Source of the DNA: Bacteroidales bacterium | Lineage (GTDB): Bacteria > Bacteroidota > Bacteroidia > Bacteroidales > UBA932 | Direction: 5' to 3' | Assembly: GCA_017556665.1 (NCBI GenBank) | Contig: JAFYMJ010000077.1 | Coordinates: forward strand, 1 to 15,146 | Length of the DNA: 15,146 nucleotides | Part shown: one piece after another, positions 14,087 through 15,146 of the stretch | Numbering within the stretch: the first letter of the stretch is position 1 | Layout: each line of letters begins with the position of its first letter | Program-made: the position numbers and the translations under genes | Notes under the pieces: model-generated | What the model was told of the DNA's origin: nothing | Databases searched by the model: none | What the model saw: only the letters and a program-made list of their open reading frames with translations

Positions 14087-15146
14087 CAGTTCATCACTTA
14101 TCTTGTATTGTATAGCTTGTGCTATATGCTTAATTTCAATCTTTTCTGCCCCTTCAATATCTGCAATTGTCCTGCTTACCTTTAAAACCCTGCTGTACCC
14201 CCGTGCAGAAAGGTGCATTCTTGAAATCATCTCTTTAAGAAAGCTCTTTTCCCTCTCTCCCACAGAGCAATATTTGGAAATGAGCCCCGCAGGAATCTGG
14301 GAATTTGTATAAAAGTTCTCCCCTTTGTACCTATTGTACTGAATCTCCCTTGCCCGTTTTACACGTTGGGCAATTTGTCTGCTAGACTCCCCAATTTTTC
14401 CGCTTTCCCCCACTATCTCACTCGCACTCACCGGTAAAACCCTCAATTGTATATCTATCCTGTCCATTAAAGGTCCCGACAACTTGTTTCTGTATTTCAT
14501 TATTGAAGAGACACTGCAATTGCACACCTTCCCCGGCTGATTGTAGTAACCGCACGGGCATGGGTTCATTGCTGCAACAAACATAAAAGAGGCAGGGTAG
14601 CAAACTCTTGTCCTTGCTCTGCAAATCTGAATCTCCCTATCCTCCAAAGGTTGCCTTAACAATTCAAGTAAAGACCTTGGAAATTCAGCAAGTTCGTCGG
14701 CGAACAAAATGCCATTATGAGCCAACGAGACCTCTCCCGGCATACCCAAAGCCCCTGCAAGAGATTGGATTGATGAGGTATGATGAGGCTGCCTGAACGG
14801 TCTCTCCTTTATTAATCCCAAGTTCTCTCCCAACAAGCCTGCTACCGAATAAATCTTGCTTGTTTCCAAAGATTCCCTTTTGCTTAATTTTGGCATAATT
14901 GAGTTCAGACATTTTGCCATATAAGTCTTGCCCGTACCTGGAGCACCTATCATTATTACATTATGACCTCCAGATGCAGCTATCTCCAACCCCTTCTTAG
15001 CCTGCTCCTGCCCCTTAATGTCTGCAAAATCATAATCAGTAGAACCTGCATACTCAACCACATTGTACTTTACAAGTTTGTTATTACATAAGGACGGATC
15101 CTGCAGAATATCCACTACATCTTTAAAAGTTTCTGCACCATAGACC
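14081..15146 (-). CDS. ComM/YifB-type AAA+ ATPase (Mg-chelatase-like), N-terminus cut by the right edge
   Basis: The frame is open from the right edge to TAA at 14081-14083, giving the last 354 residues of a family of about 510. The missing part is most of the N-terminal Lon-protease-like (ChlI) domain; the first visible codons, VYGAETFKDVVDIL, are the end of that region. A GTG at 15115 lies inside the domain and is not the true start. Visible AAA+ motifs, numbered from the first visible residue, are Walker A GAPGTGKT (67-74), FRQPHHTSS (117-125), Walker B GILFADEL (145-152), AAMNPCPCGYYN (191-202) with CNC (208-210), and LMDRIDIQ (226-233). The PCPCG...CNC cysteines could bind a metal. ComM is a hexameric helicase that promotes branch migration during natural transformation; other members are known only as YifB. 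Convergent with the NamZ-like gene. Confidence 0.93.
   Translation of the reverse strand, partial: VYGAETFKDVVDILQDPSLCNNKLVKYNVVEYAGSTDYDFADIKGQEQAKKGLEIAASGGHNVIMIGAPGTGKTYMAKCLNSIMPKLSKRESLETSKIYSVAGLLGENLGLIKERPFRQPHHTSSIQSLAGALGMPGEVSLAHNGILFADELAEFPRSLLELLRQPLEDREIQICRARTRVCYPASFMFVAAMNPCPCGYYNQPGKVCNCSVSSIMKYRNKLSGPLMDRIDIQLRVLPVSASEIVGESGKIGESSRQIAQRVKRAREIQYNRYKGENFYTNSQIPAGLISKYCSVGEREKSFLKEMISRMHLSARGYSRVLKVSRTIADIEGAEKIEIKHIAQAIQYKISDELL

Noticed and set aside
15113..15115. GTG as the start of the ComM/YifB gene
   Set aside because: The frame continues upstream to the window edge with residues typical of the ChlI domain, and starting here would remove a third of the family length.
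1..15146. CRISPR arrays, tRNA or rRNA genes, insertion sequences, toxin-antitoxin or defence genes
   Set aside because: No regularly spaced direct repeats, cloverleaf sequences, transposase, integrase or defence-type motifs were seen on either strand.

Overview
The window looks like chromosomal housekeeping DNA from a member of the Bacteroidota, most likely the order Bacteroidales. Three things point there. The DNA is AT-rich and arginine codons are dominated by AGA. Start codons lack a Shine-Dalgarno sequence. Several intergenic gaps carry the Bacteroidetes sigma factor -7 box TAnnTTTG, sometimes with a -33 TTG/TTTG about 19-20 bases upstream. The gene set (mutL-rhomboid-EEP cluster, S9 peptidase, FadL-like porin, DUF1343/NamZ) also fits. 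I see no rRNA, tRNA, CRISPR array, transposase, phage gene or plasmid gene.

Layout. (1) 1-1225, minus strand: ispF followed after 16 bases by a ROK-family sugar kinase that runs off the left edge. (2) 1297-5706, plus strand: a tightly packed five-gene operon (small membrane protein, mutL, rhomboid protease, membrane-anchored EEP-fold hydrolase, TsaC/Sua5-like protein) with overlaps or gaps of 1-5 bases. (3) 5709-6452, minus: rsmE, convergent with the operon and only 2 bases from it. (4) 6542-10721, plus: a three-gene operon of a NagX/HGSNAT-like membrane acyltransferase, a YfcE-like phosphoesterase and a secreted S9 prolyl-oligopeptidase-type peptidase, closed by a strong terminator. (5) 10995-12368: a FadL-type outer-membrane porin behind an excellent promoter and a regulatory gap rich in inverted repeats, with its own terminator. 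(6) 12506-13750: an exported DUF1343/NamZ-type exo-N-acetylmuramidase with its own promoter and terminator. (7) 13751-14080: a 330-base gap holding a long imperfect fold-back structure. (8) 14081-15146, minus: the C-terminal two thirds of a ComM/YifB AAA+ protein, cut by the right edge.

How the genes fit together. Genome and RNA maintenance is represented by mutL, tsaC-like, rsmE and comM, and isoprenoid synthesis by ispF. Envelope functions are represented by the rhomboid, the EEP protein, the NagX-like protein, the S9 peptidase, the FadL porin and NamZ. NamZ, the NagX-like protein and perhaps the ROK kinase could all act on amino sugars from peptidoglycan, but they are in separate transcription units and this link is only an inference.

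The points most worth a second look are the fold-back element at about 13830-14049, with a possible flanking direct repeat; the stacked inverted repeats around the fadL promoter; and a MutL whose C-terminal endonuclease motifs are all degenerate. I found no clear new multi-gene system: most of the window is ordinary chromosomal backbone.
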